Below, one piece after another: positions 34,497-43,008 of a stretch of 64,000 bases of DNA. A program made the position numbers and the translations under genes. Position 1 is the stretch's first letter; every line of letters begins with the position of its first letter. The DNA is from Lachnospiraceae bacterium (lineage in GTDB: Bacteria; Bacillota; Clostridia; Lachnospirales; Lachnospiraceae), in NCBI GenBank assembly GCA_017387565.1, contig JAFOEY010000025.1:1-64000 (forward strand). The letters are read 5' to 3'. The notes below the pieces were generated by a model that saw nothing but the letters and a program-made list of their open reading frames with translations, searched no databases and was not told the DNA's origin.

Positions 34497-35192
34497 TTAC
34501 ATACTTTTATTTTGAGCAATCTTTAACTTCTTCAAATACTCCTTTTGCTCATCCGTGATACGATAACTTTCCTTTGCTTTTTGGATCGTCTTGTTATGTA
34601 CCCATGGTTCCATTTTCTTCTGCTCTAAATATGGTATGACTGCATCCCACTGTTTTGCAAGCGCCGTAGCCATATACCATGCAATTTCCATATTGATGTA
34701 GTATTGTTCTGACTGAATGGACGAAACCGTCCGTACATACTCCGGCTTAAAATCTTCGTCTAAAAAGTGTTGCATAAGCATTCCAATCGCAAAACGCACC
34801 GTATAAGTATGCTCCTTTTGAATCCATTTATATATATAAGGCAGCAACTCCTCTTTATGACTTTTAAATATTTTCGGTGATGTCTGATCACAGGTTGCCC
34901 AGTTATCCATATACGGTAAAAATGCTTCCAGATATTGTATACAGGTATCAAAATCCTTCATCTGCGACAGGATAAAACCATGAAGCTGGTTTTCTTCATA
35001 ATATTCATGCGGAAGCTCTTTTAAAAATGCTTCACATATTTCTTCTTTGGAAATCTGCTTTGCAAGTGCACGAAGCTGCGGCGTTCTGACACCGATAATC
35101 TTCTGTGGTTCCAAATTTGGAACCAGACGCCTGTGAAATTCGGCAAATGCCTTATCCTGTTTTTCAAATAGTAAATCCTGTATATATTGCAT
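34497..35192 (-). CDS. AlkD-like DNA alkylation repair protein
   Basis: The 231 residues are all helical with HEAT-like repeats, as in the AlkD/AlkC glycosylase family (PF08713). Typical are I-G-V-R-T-P-Q-L-R-A-L-A-K near 35, Y-M-D-N-W-A-T-C-D near 93 with the conserved Trp/Asp, and R-F-A-I-G-M-L-M-Q-H-F. AlkD removes bulky or cationic alkyl bases without base flipping. Its position between pth and mfd places it with DNA repair. Confidence 0.85.
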   Translation of the reverse strand: MQYIQDLLFEKQDKAFAEFHRRLVPNLEPQKIIGVRTPQLRALAKQISKEEICEAFLKELPHEYYEENQLHGFILSQMKDFDTCIQYLEAFLPYMDNWATCDQTSPKIFKSHKEELLPYIYKWIQKEHTYTVRFAIGMLMQHFLDEDFKPEYVRTVSSIQSEQYYINMEIAWYMATALAKQWDAVIPYLEQKKMEPWVHNKTIQKAKESYRITDEQKEYLKKLKIAQNKSM

Positions 35193-35200
35193 ATCTGTTT

Positions 35201-35316
35201 ATTCCATTTCTTTTACTTATTTATCCTATTTCTTTTACTTATTTTATCTTATTTCTTTTAGTTACTTATTGCTTAAAGTTACCGATTTCTTTTGGTTACC
35301 TATTTCTTTTTGTTAA
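35201..35316. repeat. Degenerate tandem array of ~18-23-bp units between pth and alkD-like
   Basis: On the minus strand the units resemble AAAAGAAATAGGATAAATAAG, in about five drifting copies. The first copy contains the pth stop codon (AAGAAATAG) and the array runs to just before the alkD-like start. Confidence 0.6.
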
Positions 35317-35869
35317 ATGCATTCATGGCCGCATCCGGTCCTTCTGTGATCATCATTTCCACCGCATCGGCAGCTTCCCTAAATGCTTCTTCCATCACAC
35401 CACGGTCTTCTTTTGAAAAATGTCCCAGCACATAATCTGCAAGATCATATCCCGCCGGTTTTTCACCGACTCCGACCTTAATCCGCATAAAAGTATCATG
35501 ACCTAAATGTGCAATAATATTCTTAATACCATTGTGTCCTCCGGCACTGCCTTTTTTTCGGATTCGAAGTTGTCCGGGCGGCAGGGAAATGTCATCATAG
35601 ATGACAATCAGACTGTCTGTTTCATCTGTTTTGTAATAATCAAGTGCAGCTCTTATACTCTCTCCGCTCAGATTCATGTAGGTCTGTGGTTTCATGAGTA
35701 TAACCTTTTCTCCGGCAATAACGCCCTTTCCGATGATTGCCTTATGCTTTTTTTCTGTAACCGCAATTCCATATTTGTCTGCAATGCAGTCGATGGTATC
35801 AAATCCTACATTATGTCTGGTTTTCTGGTATTCTTTGGATGGATTTCCCAATCCTGCAATAATAAACAT
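35300..35869 (-). CDS. pth: Peptidyl-tRNA hydrolase
   Basis: Recycles peptidyl-tRNA released from ribosomes. It has 189 residues from the ATG at 35869, which has GGGAGG seven bases upstream; longer in-frame starts lack one. The N-terminal G-L-G-N-P motif is followed by the catalytic R-H-N-V-G-F (His19). P-Q-T-Y-M-N-L-S-G and the G-S-A-G-G-H-N-G-I loop with a conserved Asn complete the active site. The length is normal. Confidence 0.95.
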   Translation of the reverse strand: MFIIAGLGNPSKEYQKTRHNVGFDTIDCIADKYGIAVTEKKHKAIIGKGVIAGEKVILMKPQTYMNLSGESIRAALDYYKTDETDSLIVIYDDISLPPGQLRIRKKGSAGGHNGIKNIIAHLGHDTFMRIKVGVGEKPAGYDLADYVLGHFSKEDRGVMEEAFREAADAVEMMITEGPDAAMNAFNKKK

Positions 35870-35906
35870 ATGATTCCTCCCGGTAAAAAGTCTGTAACGC
35901 ACAATT

Positions 35907-35928
35907 GCCTCTGCGACAAAACAGAGGC
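35907..35928. terminator. Hairpin ahead of pth
   Basis: GCCTCTG and CAGAGGC with an eight-base loop. TTTT follows on the plus strand only. Confidence 0.45.
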
Positions 35929-35937
35929 TTTTGCAGT

Positions 35938-35968
35938 AAAAGACCGCTGCCCCCCGGCAACGGTCTTT
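35938..35968 (-). terminator. Probable terminator of spoVG
   Basis: AAAGACCG-TGCC and GGCA-CGGTCTTT arms, followed on the minus strand by TTTTAC. The T-run is short. Confidence 0.6.
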
Positions 35969-36009
35969 GTAACCCTTTTCCTTCTCGAAAAATGAATTCG
36001 AAAAAATAA

Positions 36010-36285
36010 CTATCCCTGAAATTCAGGTGCAGCCAACGCTTCTTTATAAGCACTAAGAATAGTTGTCTGAAGTAGTTCCCTTGTTGCTGAATTAATCGGG
36101 TGTGCGATATCCCGATATTCCCCATCAGCAGTTTTCTTACTGGGCATTGCAATAAACAATCCCTTTTCACCTTCAATTACTTTGATGTCATGTACAACAA
36201 AAACATCATCCAGTGTGATGGAAACAACCGCCTTCATCTTGCCTTCCTGTGTAATTTTACGTACATGTACGTCAGTAATGTTCAT
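36010..36285 (-). CDS. spoVG: SpoVG regulator
   Basis: Small nucleic-acid-binding regulator first known from sporulation and also affecting division and virulence genes. The 91 residues match SpoVG closely: [10 protein letters not shown] at the start, then [19 protein letters not shown] and D-I-A-H-P-I-N. It follows glgD by 37 bases with no terminator seen, so read-through from glgCD is possible. Confidence 0.96.
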   Translation of the reverse strand: MNITDVHVRKITQEGKMKAVVSITLDDVFVVHDIKVIEGEKGLFIAMPSKKTADGEYRDIAHPINSATRELLQTTILSAYKEALAAPEFQG

Positions 36286-36322
36286 CTAACTTTCCCCCTT
36301 AATTTGTCTCCGCGGGCTCTGA

Positions 36323-37441
36323 TTAAAGTACATAACGGTCGCTTTTTTCAACGACAACCTTGATACCTTCCTCACCTTTCAAATAAGAATTGGCCCGGAT
36401 TGTGTCATGACTTTCAATAATACAATTTTCAATATATGTATTGTCACCAATATAAACATCGTTTAGAATAATGGAATTTTTGATGGTACAATTGCTTCCT
36501 ACAAATACACCTTTGAAAATAACGGAATTTTCCACTACCCCGTTAATGATGCTTCCACTAGAGACCAGTGCATTTTTCAGTTTTGCACCAACATTGTATT
36601 TTGCAGGAGGCAAATCGTCAACTTTTGAATAAATCTCCGGATACTGTCTGAAGAAATAATTGCGGATATCCGGTTTTAGGAAATCCATATTTGCTTCAAA
36701 ATAGTCATCCACAGTTGCTATATTCTTCCAGTAATCCTCAATCTTGTAACCATAAATCCGTTTCAAATTTTTATAACGAATCAGAATATCTTTTACAAAA
36801 TCATACTGACCTTCTTCTGAGCATTTCTCAATTAACTCAATCAACTGTCTTCTACGGATAACATAAATTCCGCAGGAAATAGTATTGGAATTGGCAACAA
36901 GCGGTTTCTCTTCAAACTCTTCAATCCGGTTATCCTCATTTAATTTAAGAATACCGTAACGGTCCACATTTTCACCTGCCGGCATATCCTTACATACTAC
37001 AGTAATATCTGCTTTCTTAGCAATATGATATTCCAGCACCTTGTTGTAATCCATCTTGTAAACACAATCCCCGGATGCAATCACAACATAAGGCTCATGA
37101 CTTTCTTTTAAGAAAGATAGATTTTGATAAATGGCATCTGCAGTGCCACGATACCATGCATTATTATCTCCTGTAATCATAGGGGTGAAAACAAATAAAC
37201 CACCTTGTTTTCTACCAAAATCCCACCACTTGGAAGAACTTAAATGCTCATTTAAACTTCTGGCATTGTACTGTGTAAAAACCCCGACCTTCTGAATATG
37301 GGAATTGGTCATATTACTTAATGCAAAGTCAATACTGCGGTAACTGCCTGCAATTGGCATAGCAGCAATTGCTCTTTTCTTGGATAACTCACCCATGCGG
37401 TTATTATTTCCACCGGCTAATATAATTCCGATTGCTCTCAT
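36323..37441 (-). CDS. glgD: Glucose-1-phosphate adenylyltransferase, GlgD subunit
   Basis: Paralogue of GlgC that forms a hetero-oligomer with it in Firmicutes and raises activity for glycogen synthesis. About 372 residues from the ATG at 37441, one base after the glgC stop, with AGGTGAG upstream. An N-terminal nucleotidyltransferase fold (I-G-I-I-L-A-G-G) is followed by C-terminal left-handed beta-helix repeats. The canonical G-G-x-G-x-R-L loop of GlgC is altered to A-G-G-N-N-N-R-M, as is usual for GlgD. Confidence 0.93.
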   Translation of the reverse strand: MRAIGIILAGGNNNRMGELSKKRAIAAMPIAGSYRSIDFALSNMTNSHIQKVGVFTQYNARSLNEHLSSSKWWDFGRKQGGLFVFTPMITGDNNAWYRGTADAIYQNLSFLKESHEPYVVIASGDCVYKMDYNKVLEYHIAKKADITVVCKDMPAGENVDRYGILKLNEDNRIEEFEEKPLVANSNTISCGIYVIRRRQLIELIEKCSEEGQYDFVKDILIRYKNLKRIYGYKIEDYWKNIATVDDYFEANMDFLKPDIRNYFFRQYPEIYSKVDDLPPAKYNVGAKLKNALVSSGSIINGVVENSVIFKGVFVGSNCTIKNSIILNDVYIGDNTYIENCIIESHDTIRANSYLKGEEGIKVVVEKSDRYVL

Positions 37442-37442
37442 A

Positions 37443-38711
37443 CTACTCACCTGCCTTAATCAAAGATTTGCCGCTTGCAAGATTATTATCCGGATAATCC
37501 TCTGCTGTGGTTACACCGGAAATTACGACATTTTTACCAATGCTTACACCACTTGGAACAACAGATTTTTCTCCGATACAAACAAGGCCGTGATTATAAA
37601 TATGAGGCGCCGTATCATTATCAACTTCTTCGCCGACACCTACTTTAATATTATCACCGAGCGAAACATTTTCAGCAATAATGGTCTTGGTAATTTCACA
37701 ACCATATCCGATTTCTGTATCATTCATAATGATGGAATCCCTGACAATGGTGCCTTCTCCGATCACAACACCGCATCCGATTACGGAATTGTATACTTTA
37801 CCATAAATCTGCGCACCCTCACCAATAATACATTTTTCAATCTCACTGTTTTCTGAAAGGTACTGTGGCTGCAGTTTTTCATACTTGGTATAGATTTTCC
37901 AATACTCTTCATACAGATTGAATTCCGGTACGATATCCACCAGTTCCATGTTTGCTTCCCAGTAGGAGTGAAGTGTTCCTACATCTTTCCAGTAGCCATT
38001 ATATTCATAAGCATAACAGGGAGCGCCTTTTTGATGGCAATAGGGAATAACATGTTTACCAAAATCCAGACCGGGCTGCTGTGCGTTTGCAATTAACGCC
38101 TCTTTTAAAGTTTTCCAATTAAAGATATAAATACCCATGTTTGCCAGATTACTTCTGGGATTCTCGGGTTTTTCCTCAAAATCGGTAATCTTGTGCTCAT
38201 CATCTGTAATCAAAATACCAAAACGCTTTGCCTCTTCAAAAGGAACAGGCATGGCAGCAAGCGTAACTTCCGCCCCCTTTGACTTATGATAATCAAGCAT
38301 TACTTCGTAATCCATCTTATAGATGTGATCACCGGACAAAATCAATACATAATCCGGATTAAAACTATCCATATAATCAATATTCTGATAAATGGCATTG
38401 GCTGTACCCGTATACCATTCGGTATTGGAGCTTTTTTCATATGGAGGCAAAACAGTTACTCCACCAATATTTCTATCAAGATCCCACGGAATACCGATAC
38501 CGATATGGGTGTTCAGTCGTAGCGGCTGATACTGTGTCAGCACGCCAACTGTATCAACCCCTGAATTAATACAGTTACTGAGTGGGAAATCAATGATACG
38601 GTACTTTCCACCGAATGATACAGCAGGCTTTGCAACCTTTGCTGTCAGTACACCAAGTCTGCTGCCTTGTCCGCCGGCCAGCAACATGGCAATCATTTCC
38701 TTCTTAATCAT
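37443..38711 (-). CDS. glgC: Glucose-1-phosphate adenylyltransferase
   Basis: Makes ADP-glucose, the glycogen precursor. The 422 residues have the nucleotide loop [10 protein letters not shown] (about 11-20) and the substrate motif K-P-A-V-S-F-G-G. The catalytic region contains [10 protein letters not shown], and a beta-helix C-terminus follows. It is first in the operon, with a promoter at 38788-38816. No glycogen synthase or branching enzyme is in the window. Confidence 0.96.
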   Translation of the reverse strand: MIKKEMIAMLLAGGQGSRLGVLTAKVAKPAVSFGGKYRIIDFPLSNCINSGVDTVGVLTQYQPLRLNTHIGIGIPWDLDRNIGGVTVLPPYEKSSNTEWYTGTANAIYQNIDYMDSFNPDYVLILSGDHIYKMDYEVMLDYHKSKGAEVTLAAMPVPFEEAKRFGILITDDEHKITDFEEKPENPRSNLANMGIYIFNWKTLKEALIANAQQPGLDFGKHVIPYCHQKGAPCYAYEYNGYWKDVGTLHSYWEANMELVDIVPEFNLYEEYWKIYTKYEKLQPQYLSENSEIEKCIIGEGAQIYGKVYNSVIGCGVVIGEGTIVRDSIIMNDTEIGYGCEITKTIIAENVSLGDNIKVGVGEEVDNDTAPHIYNHGLVCIGEKSVVPSGVSIGKNVVISGVTTAEDYPDNNLASGKSLIKAGE

Positions 38712-38787
38712 GTCTTCACCTCTTGCTATCTTCTCTAAATATTGAAAAAGAATATATCGAAAAGAATATTTTTTAATTAGTATATAG

Positions 38788-38816
38788 ATTATAGCATACT
38801 ATATTTTTAAAGTGAA
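38788..38816 (-). promoter_or_regulatory. Predicted sigma-A promoter of glgC-glgD
   Basis: Minus strand TTCACT, 17 bases, TATAAT. The rest of the 361-base gap to murC is AT-rich and holds only the promoter for murC. Confidence 0.65.
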
Positions 38817-38990
38817 TATTTTTACATACAAAATCCTGCTTTTTTAAAATTTTTATGTAAAAAATACACAAATTTGGTATTTCTTTTGTGCGATATTCTG
38901 TAAAAAGTACCAACCCCTTTCTTTTCTGCCAAGAACAGATAAACTTTTTTTGTTAAATATTACCAAAACTTTACAAATAAAAAATTCTAT

Positions 38991-39018
38991 TTGTTTTTCT
39001 CATAATGGCGGTTATAAT
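38991..39018 (+). promoter_or_regulatory. Predicted promoter of murC
   Basis: TTGTTT, 16 bases, TATAAT, 54 bases before the ATG. The -35 box is weak. Confidence 0.5.
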
Positions 39019-39072
39019 GAATGAAGGGAAACAAATTCGTTTTCTTCAAATATTATAGTAGGAAGTGTAATC

Positions 39073-40449
39073 ATGTATCAAATCGATTTTGAAAAACCGA
39101 TTCACATTCATTTTATCGGTATTGGCGGCATCAGCATGAGCGGTCTGGCTGAGATTTTAGCGGATCGTGGATTTACGGTATCAGGTTCAGATGCTAAGGA
39201 GAGCAGTCTGACCAGACAGCTTCATCAAAGAGGGATTACCGTATTATATGGACAATCTGCCAAGAATATTACACCAGATATCAATCTTGTTGTTTATACG
39301 GCAGCAATACATAATGACAATCCTGAGCTATGTGCAGCAAAAGCAGCAGATATCCCCTGTATGACTCGTGCCGATTTACTGGGACAGATCATGAAAAATT
39401 ATGAAATTCCCATTGCAATCAGCGGCACACACGGAAAAACCACAACGACCTCCATGGTCAGCGAAATTTTTATGGCCGCAAAAAAAGATCCCACTCTTTC
39501 CATCGGCGGAATCCTTCCTTCCATTGGCGGAAATATCCGGATTGGTGCATCCGACTATTTTGTTACGGAGGCTTGTGAATATACAAACAGCTTTTTAAGC
39601 TTCTTTCCAAAAATCAGTATCATTTTAAATATTGATGCAGATCATCTTGATTTCTTTAAAGATATCGAAGATATTCGATCTTCTTTCCGCCGTTTTGCCG
39701 CATTACTGCCAAAAGACGGTACGTTAATCATCAATGGAGAAATTCCAAATCTTGCATCCATCACAGATTCCTTAGCATGTAACATCATTACCTTCGGCTT
39801 TTCCGATTCGTTTGACTATTATGCAAAGGATATTTCTTATGATGCCTATGCAAGACCCACTTATACCATCTGTCATAAGGGGACAGAACGAAGCATTACG
39901 CTTGGCGTGACCGGAGTGCACAACATTTCCAATTCCATGGCAGCCATAGCACTTGCCGATCTTTGCGGCATTGACACAGAGACAACTTCTAAAGCGCTTT
40001 CTGCTTTCTGCGGAACAGAGCGCCGTTTTCAATTGAAGGGAACGGTGGATGATGTCACAATCATCGATGATTATGCACACCATCCCACCGAAATCAAAGC
40101 GACTCTTGAAGCAGCCCACAACTATCCCCACAACAAGCTGTGGTGCATTTTCCAGCCTCATACCTATACCCGTACCAAGGCATTGCTTTTAGAATTTGCC
40201 AAAGCCCTTTCCATGGCTGATCACGTCGTCCTTGCAGATATCTATGCAGCAAGAGAAACCGATAATTTGGGAATAAGTTCACAAACTCTTCAGACCGAGA
40301 TTCAAAAACTGGGAACAACCTGTGACTATTTTCCGTCTTTTGATGAAATTGAAAAATTTTTACAAAAAAATTATTCTCCCGGTGATTTGTTGATAACTAT
40401 GGGAGCCGGAGATGTTGTAAAAATCGGCGAAAATCTGTTAAAAAAATAA
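39073..40449 (+). CDS. murC: UDP-N-acetylmuramate--L-alanine ligase
   Basis: First Mur ligase, adding L-Ala to UDP-MurNAc. It has 458 residues. The N-terminal Rossmann loop F-I-G-I-G-G-I-S-M-S-G is at about 14-24. The ATP loop S-G-T-H-G-K-T-T-T is at 117-125, and D-D-Y-A-H-H-P-T-E follows in the C-domain. All are diagnostic of MurC. It is separated from the replication genes downstream by a 287-base gap rich in DnaA-box-like sites. Confidence 0.96.
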   Translation: MYQIDFEKPIHIHFIGIGGISMSGLAEILADRGFTVSGSDAKESSLTRQLHQRGITVLYGQSAKNITPDINLVVYTAAIHNDNPELCAAKAADIPCMTRADLLGQIMKNYEIPIAISGTHGKTTTTSMVSEIFMAAKKDPTLSIGGILPSIGGNIRIGASDYFVTEACEYTNSFLSFFPKISIILNIDADHLDFFKDIEDIRSSFRRFAALLPKDGTLIINGEIPNLASITDSLACNIITFGFSDSFDYYAKDISYDAYARPTYTICHKGTERSITLGVTGVHNISNSMAAIALADLCGIDTETTSKALSAFCGTERRFQLKGTVDDVTIIDDYAHHPTEIKATLEAAHNYPHNKLWCIFQPHTYTRTKALLLEFAKALSMADHVVLADIYAARETDNLGISSQTLQTEIQKLGTTCDYFPSFDEIEKFLQKNYSPGDLLITMGAGDVVKIGENLLKK

Positions 40450-40450
40450 T

Positions 40451-40613
40451 TTATCCACAATATCCACAAAAATAACGGTATCAGATATACACGTTTGATT
40501 GTGGATATTTTAATTTACATAAACTTTATTTTTTTATGCAGACAAGCATTAAATTATAGGCTTTTTTTGCTATAACAGGAATCTTATGTGTACTTTTCAT
40601 CCACATATCCACA
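40451..40613. promoter_or_regulatory. Cluster of five DnaA-box-like sequences upstream of the helicase-loading genes
   Basis: TTATCCACA at 40451 is a perfect match to the DnaA-box consensus TTATNCACA. ATATCCACA follows at 40460. ATATCCACA occurs on the minus strand at 40500-40508. TCATCCACA at 40597 overlaps ATATCCACA at 40605. The arrangement as two closely packed pairs and one inverted single argues against chance. The remainder of the gap holds no gene. Confidence 0.6.
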
Positions 40614-40736
40614 TTTTTTCAGGAATGCCGCGAAGCCTTGATTTTCGGCGTTTTTCGGGAAATTTACCTATTTCATTTTTACTTATTCTGTGCTATACTT
40701 GCACTTGCTTTAAAGAATGAATGAACAGGTGATAAG

Positions 40737-41825
40737 ATGACACAATTAACAGTATCTTTGGAACAGGGATCGGATTTTACCGTTTTATCCAATCGTTTTA
40801 TTGATGAATATATGGTTTTGGCCAATGATGCACAGATTAAGATTTATTTATATCTGTTGCGCATGAGTGGGGCAAATCTGCCCTTTGGCATTTCGGATAT
40901 TGCCGACCACTTTAATTATATGGAGCAGGACGTACTGCGCGCACTTTGCTATTGGGAAAAAAATCATCTTCTTTCTTTGGATTTTGACAGTGCGCACAAC
41001 GTAAAGGCTATCCGTATTCTGCCCTTACCTTCTAAAGAAGCTTCTGTGTCTTCTGATATAACACCATCCCTTTCGCAGATTCAGCAGGCTGAGATTGTCC
41101 CTCTGGCTCCCAAGCTTGCCATAAGCAACGTTTTGGCAGAATCAAGTGAGCGGATGGGAAAACCCAATTACAACGCAAATGATCTGGTTGCTTTTAAAAA
41201 CAATAACGAAACTTCCCAGATTATCTTCATTGCTGAATCCTACACCGGAAAGCCTTTGTCATCTTCTGATATGCAGACTTTACTTTATATATATGACAAG
41301 CTCGGCTTTTCCATTGATTTAATCGACTATCTGATTCAGTATTGTGTAGATCTTGGCAAAAAGAAGTTTTCCTATATCCAGAAGGTTGCCATCGACTGGT
41401 ACGATTCACATATCACCACGGTAGAACAAGCCAAAAACCACACCGGCAAATATGACAAATCTGTTTATACCATTATGAAAGCACTGGGCAAGAATACCAA
41501 TCCTGCTGATCCGGAAATCACTTTCATCCGCAGATGGTCACAGGAATGGGGATTTTCTACTGAATTGATCTTAAATGCATGTGAAAGGGCGGTATTGAGT
41601 ACCGACAATCATCGTTTTGAATATGTCAACGGAATTTTGTCTAATTGGCATGCTGCCAATGTGAAATCATTACAGGATGTTGAAGCTTTAGAAGAAAAAC
41701 ATCACACCAAAGCAACCAAAACATCTTCTAAAAAATCAGGTAATACTAAGAGCGGTTTTAACGATTTCACCCAACGCTCATATGACTATGAAGAATTGGA
41801 AAAAGCATTATTGAGAAGTAATTGA
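40737..41825 (+). CDS. DnaD/DnaB-family replication initiation protein
   Basis: The 362 residues hold an N-terminal winged-helix region (F-L-S-N-R-F-I-D-E-Y, then I-S-D-I-A-D-H-F-N-Y). Two DnaD-like (DnaB_2) domains follow at about 155-240 and 245-310, one with Y-I-Q-K-V-A-I-D-W-Y, and a basic Lys/Ser-rich tail comes before the end. In Firmicutes DnaB/DnaD proteins help load the replicative helicase together with DnaI, encoded next. The clostridial protein corresponds to one or the other role; which one is not decided here. Confidence 0.88.
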   Translation: MTQLTVSLEQGSDFTVLSNRFIDEYMVLANDAQIKIYLYLLRMSGANLPFGISDIADHFNYMEQDVLRALCYWEKNHLLSLDFDSAHNVKAIRILPLPSKEASVSSDITPSLSQIQQAEIVPLAPKLAISNVLAESSERMGKPNYNANDLVAFKNNNETSQIIFIAESYTGKPLSSSDMQTLLYIYDKLGFSIDLIDYLIQYCVDLGKKKFSYIQKVAIDWYDSHITTVEQAKNHTGKYDKSVYTIMKALGKNTNPADPEITFIRRWSQEWGFSTELILNACERAVLSTDNHRFEYVNGILSNWHAANVKSLQDVEALEEKHHTKATKTSSKKSGNTKSGFNDFTQRSYDYEELEKALLRSN

Positions 41826-41893
41826 ATTTAGAAGTAATTGAATTTAAAAGCAATTGATTTTAATAGCAATTGATTTTAGAAACAATTGCTTTA
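41815..41893. repeat. Tandem array of five ~16-bp units spanning the stop codon
   Basis: GAAGTAATTGAATTTA occurs at 41815 and 41831. AAAGCAATTGATTTTA (41847), ATAGCAATTGATTTTA (41863) and GAAACAATTGCTTTA (41879) follow. The first unit contains the TGA stop of the DnaD-type gene. The last ends seven bases before the GGAG of the dnaI-like gene. Confidence 0.85.
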
Positions 41894-41911
41894 GAACAAA
41901 GGAGTTTACTC

Positions 41912-42880
41912 ATGGGGTTAACCAACAAGCAGTTTGATACCATCATGCAGCACTATGATGATATTCAAAAAGAAAACCGGGATTTGTTATCAGCAAAAGA
42001 ACAGGAAATCCGCAACAAAATTCCTCAATATTTCCAGCTGGGACAGGAAATCAATTCACTCCGTGTAAAAAGAACGAAAGCTGCCTTATCCAAAAACGAA
42101 GCCTTAGTTTCACAGTGTCTGGAAGCGGAACAGGCTTTAAAAGAAAGGCGTGACAAACTTCTTTTATCGGAAGGCTATCCTGCCAATTATCTTACCATGA
42201 CATATCATTGCCCGATTTGCAAAGATAAAGGACTTCTTTCCGACAACAGAACCAAATGCACTTGTTTTATTTCTGCCCAGACCAAGCTGTTGTTTGAGCA
42301 GTCCGGCATTTATGAATTAATCAAAACACAAAATTTTGATACGCTTTCCTATGAGCATTTTGATAAAGATCATGTGGCAGGATATCAGGATGCTGTAAAT
42401 ATTGCAAAAAAATTTATCACAAATTTCAACTCGGACTACCAAAATCTTCTCTTTTATGGTAATGTGGGTACTGGTAAAACTTTTTTGACATGCTGTATTG
42501 CCAAAGAATTGATGGAACAGGGGATTTCCGTTACCTATTGCAGTGCGGAACAATTATTCCGCATGTTGGTAGACTTGCGTTTTCAGGAGGATAAGGATTC
42601 CTATTTTTCATTTATGGAAGAAATCAATGATCGGGATGTTCTGATTATTGATGATTTAGGTACTGAAACTGTGACAGAGCGTGTCCGTTCCGATTTGTTT
42701 ACCTGTTTAAACAATCGGGATATTGCTCACAAATCCACCATTATATCTACCAATTTATCAATTGAAGAGTTAAACAAACGCTACTCCGAGAGGATTTTCT
42801 CGCGCATGAGCAGTCATTTTACTTTTTGTAAATTTGATGGACCTGACATACGCATGAAAATTAAGCTTTCCGGCAATTAA
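41912..42880 (+). CDS. Helicase loader, DnaI/DnaC-like AAA+ ATPase
   Basis: 322 residues from the ATG at 41912, which has AAAGGAG upstream; an earlier in-frame ATG lies inside the tandem array. A zinc-binding group Cys100, Cys103, Cys116, Cys118 (C-P-I-C ... C-T-C) precedes the AAA+ domain, as in DnaI. The P-loop G-N-V-G-T-G-K-T is at 183-190. A Walker B motif V-L-I-I-D-D-L-G-T and a sensor I-I-S-T-N follow. It loads the replicative helicase and pairs with the upstream DnaD-type protein. Confidence 0.92.
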   Translation: MGLTNKQFDTIMQHYDDIQKENRDLLSAKEQEIRNKIPQYFQLGQEINSLRVKRTKAALSKNEALVSQCLEAEQALKERRDKLLLSEGYPANYLTMTYHCPICKDKGLLSDNRTKCTCFISAQTKLLFEQSGIYELIKTQNFDTLSYEHFDKDHVAGYQDAVNIAKKFITNFNSDYQNLLFYGNVGTGKTFLTCCIAKELMEQGISVTYCSAEQLFRMLVDLRFQEDKDSYFSFMEEINDRDVLIIDDLGTETVTERVRSDLFTCLNNRDIAHKSTIISTNLSIEELNKRYSERIFSRMSSHFTFCKFDGPDIRMKIKLSGN

Positions 42881-43008
42881 TCATTTTTGCAAAGTCGCAA
42901 ATATTATGATGTATATGGATTGCTACGCAATTCTCACAATCATCATTGTTTTTGGCATAAATATTAATTTCAAAATAACCAAATGATAGAAAGAGAGGAT
43001 CATTCATC

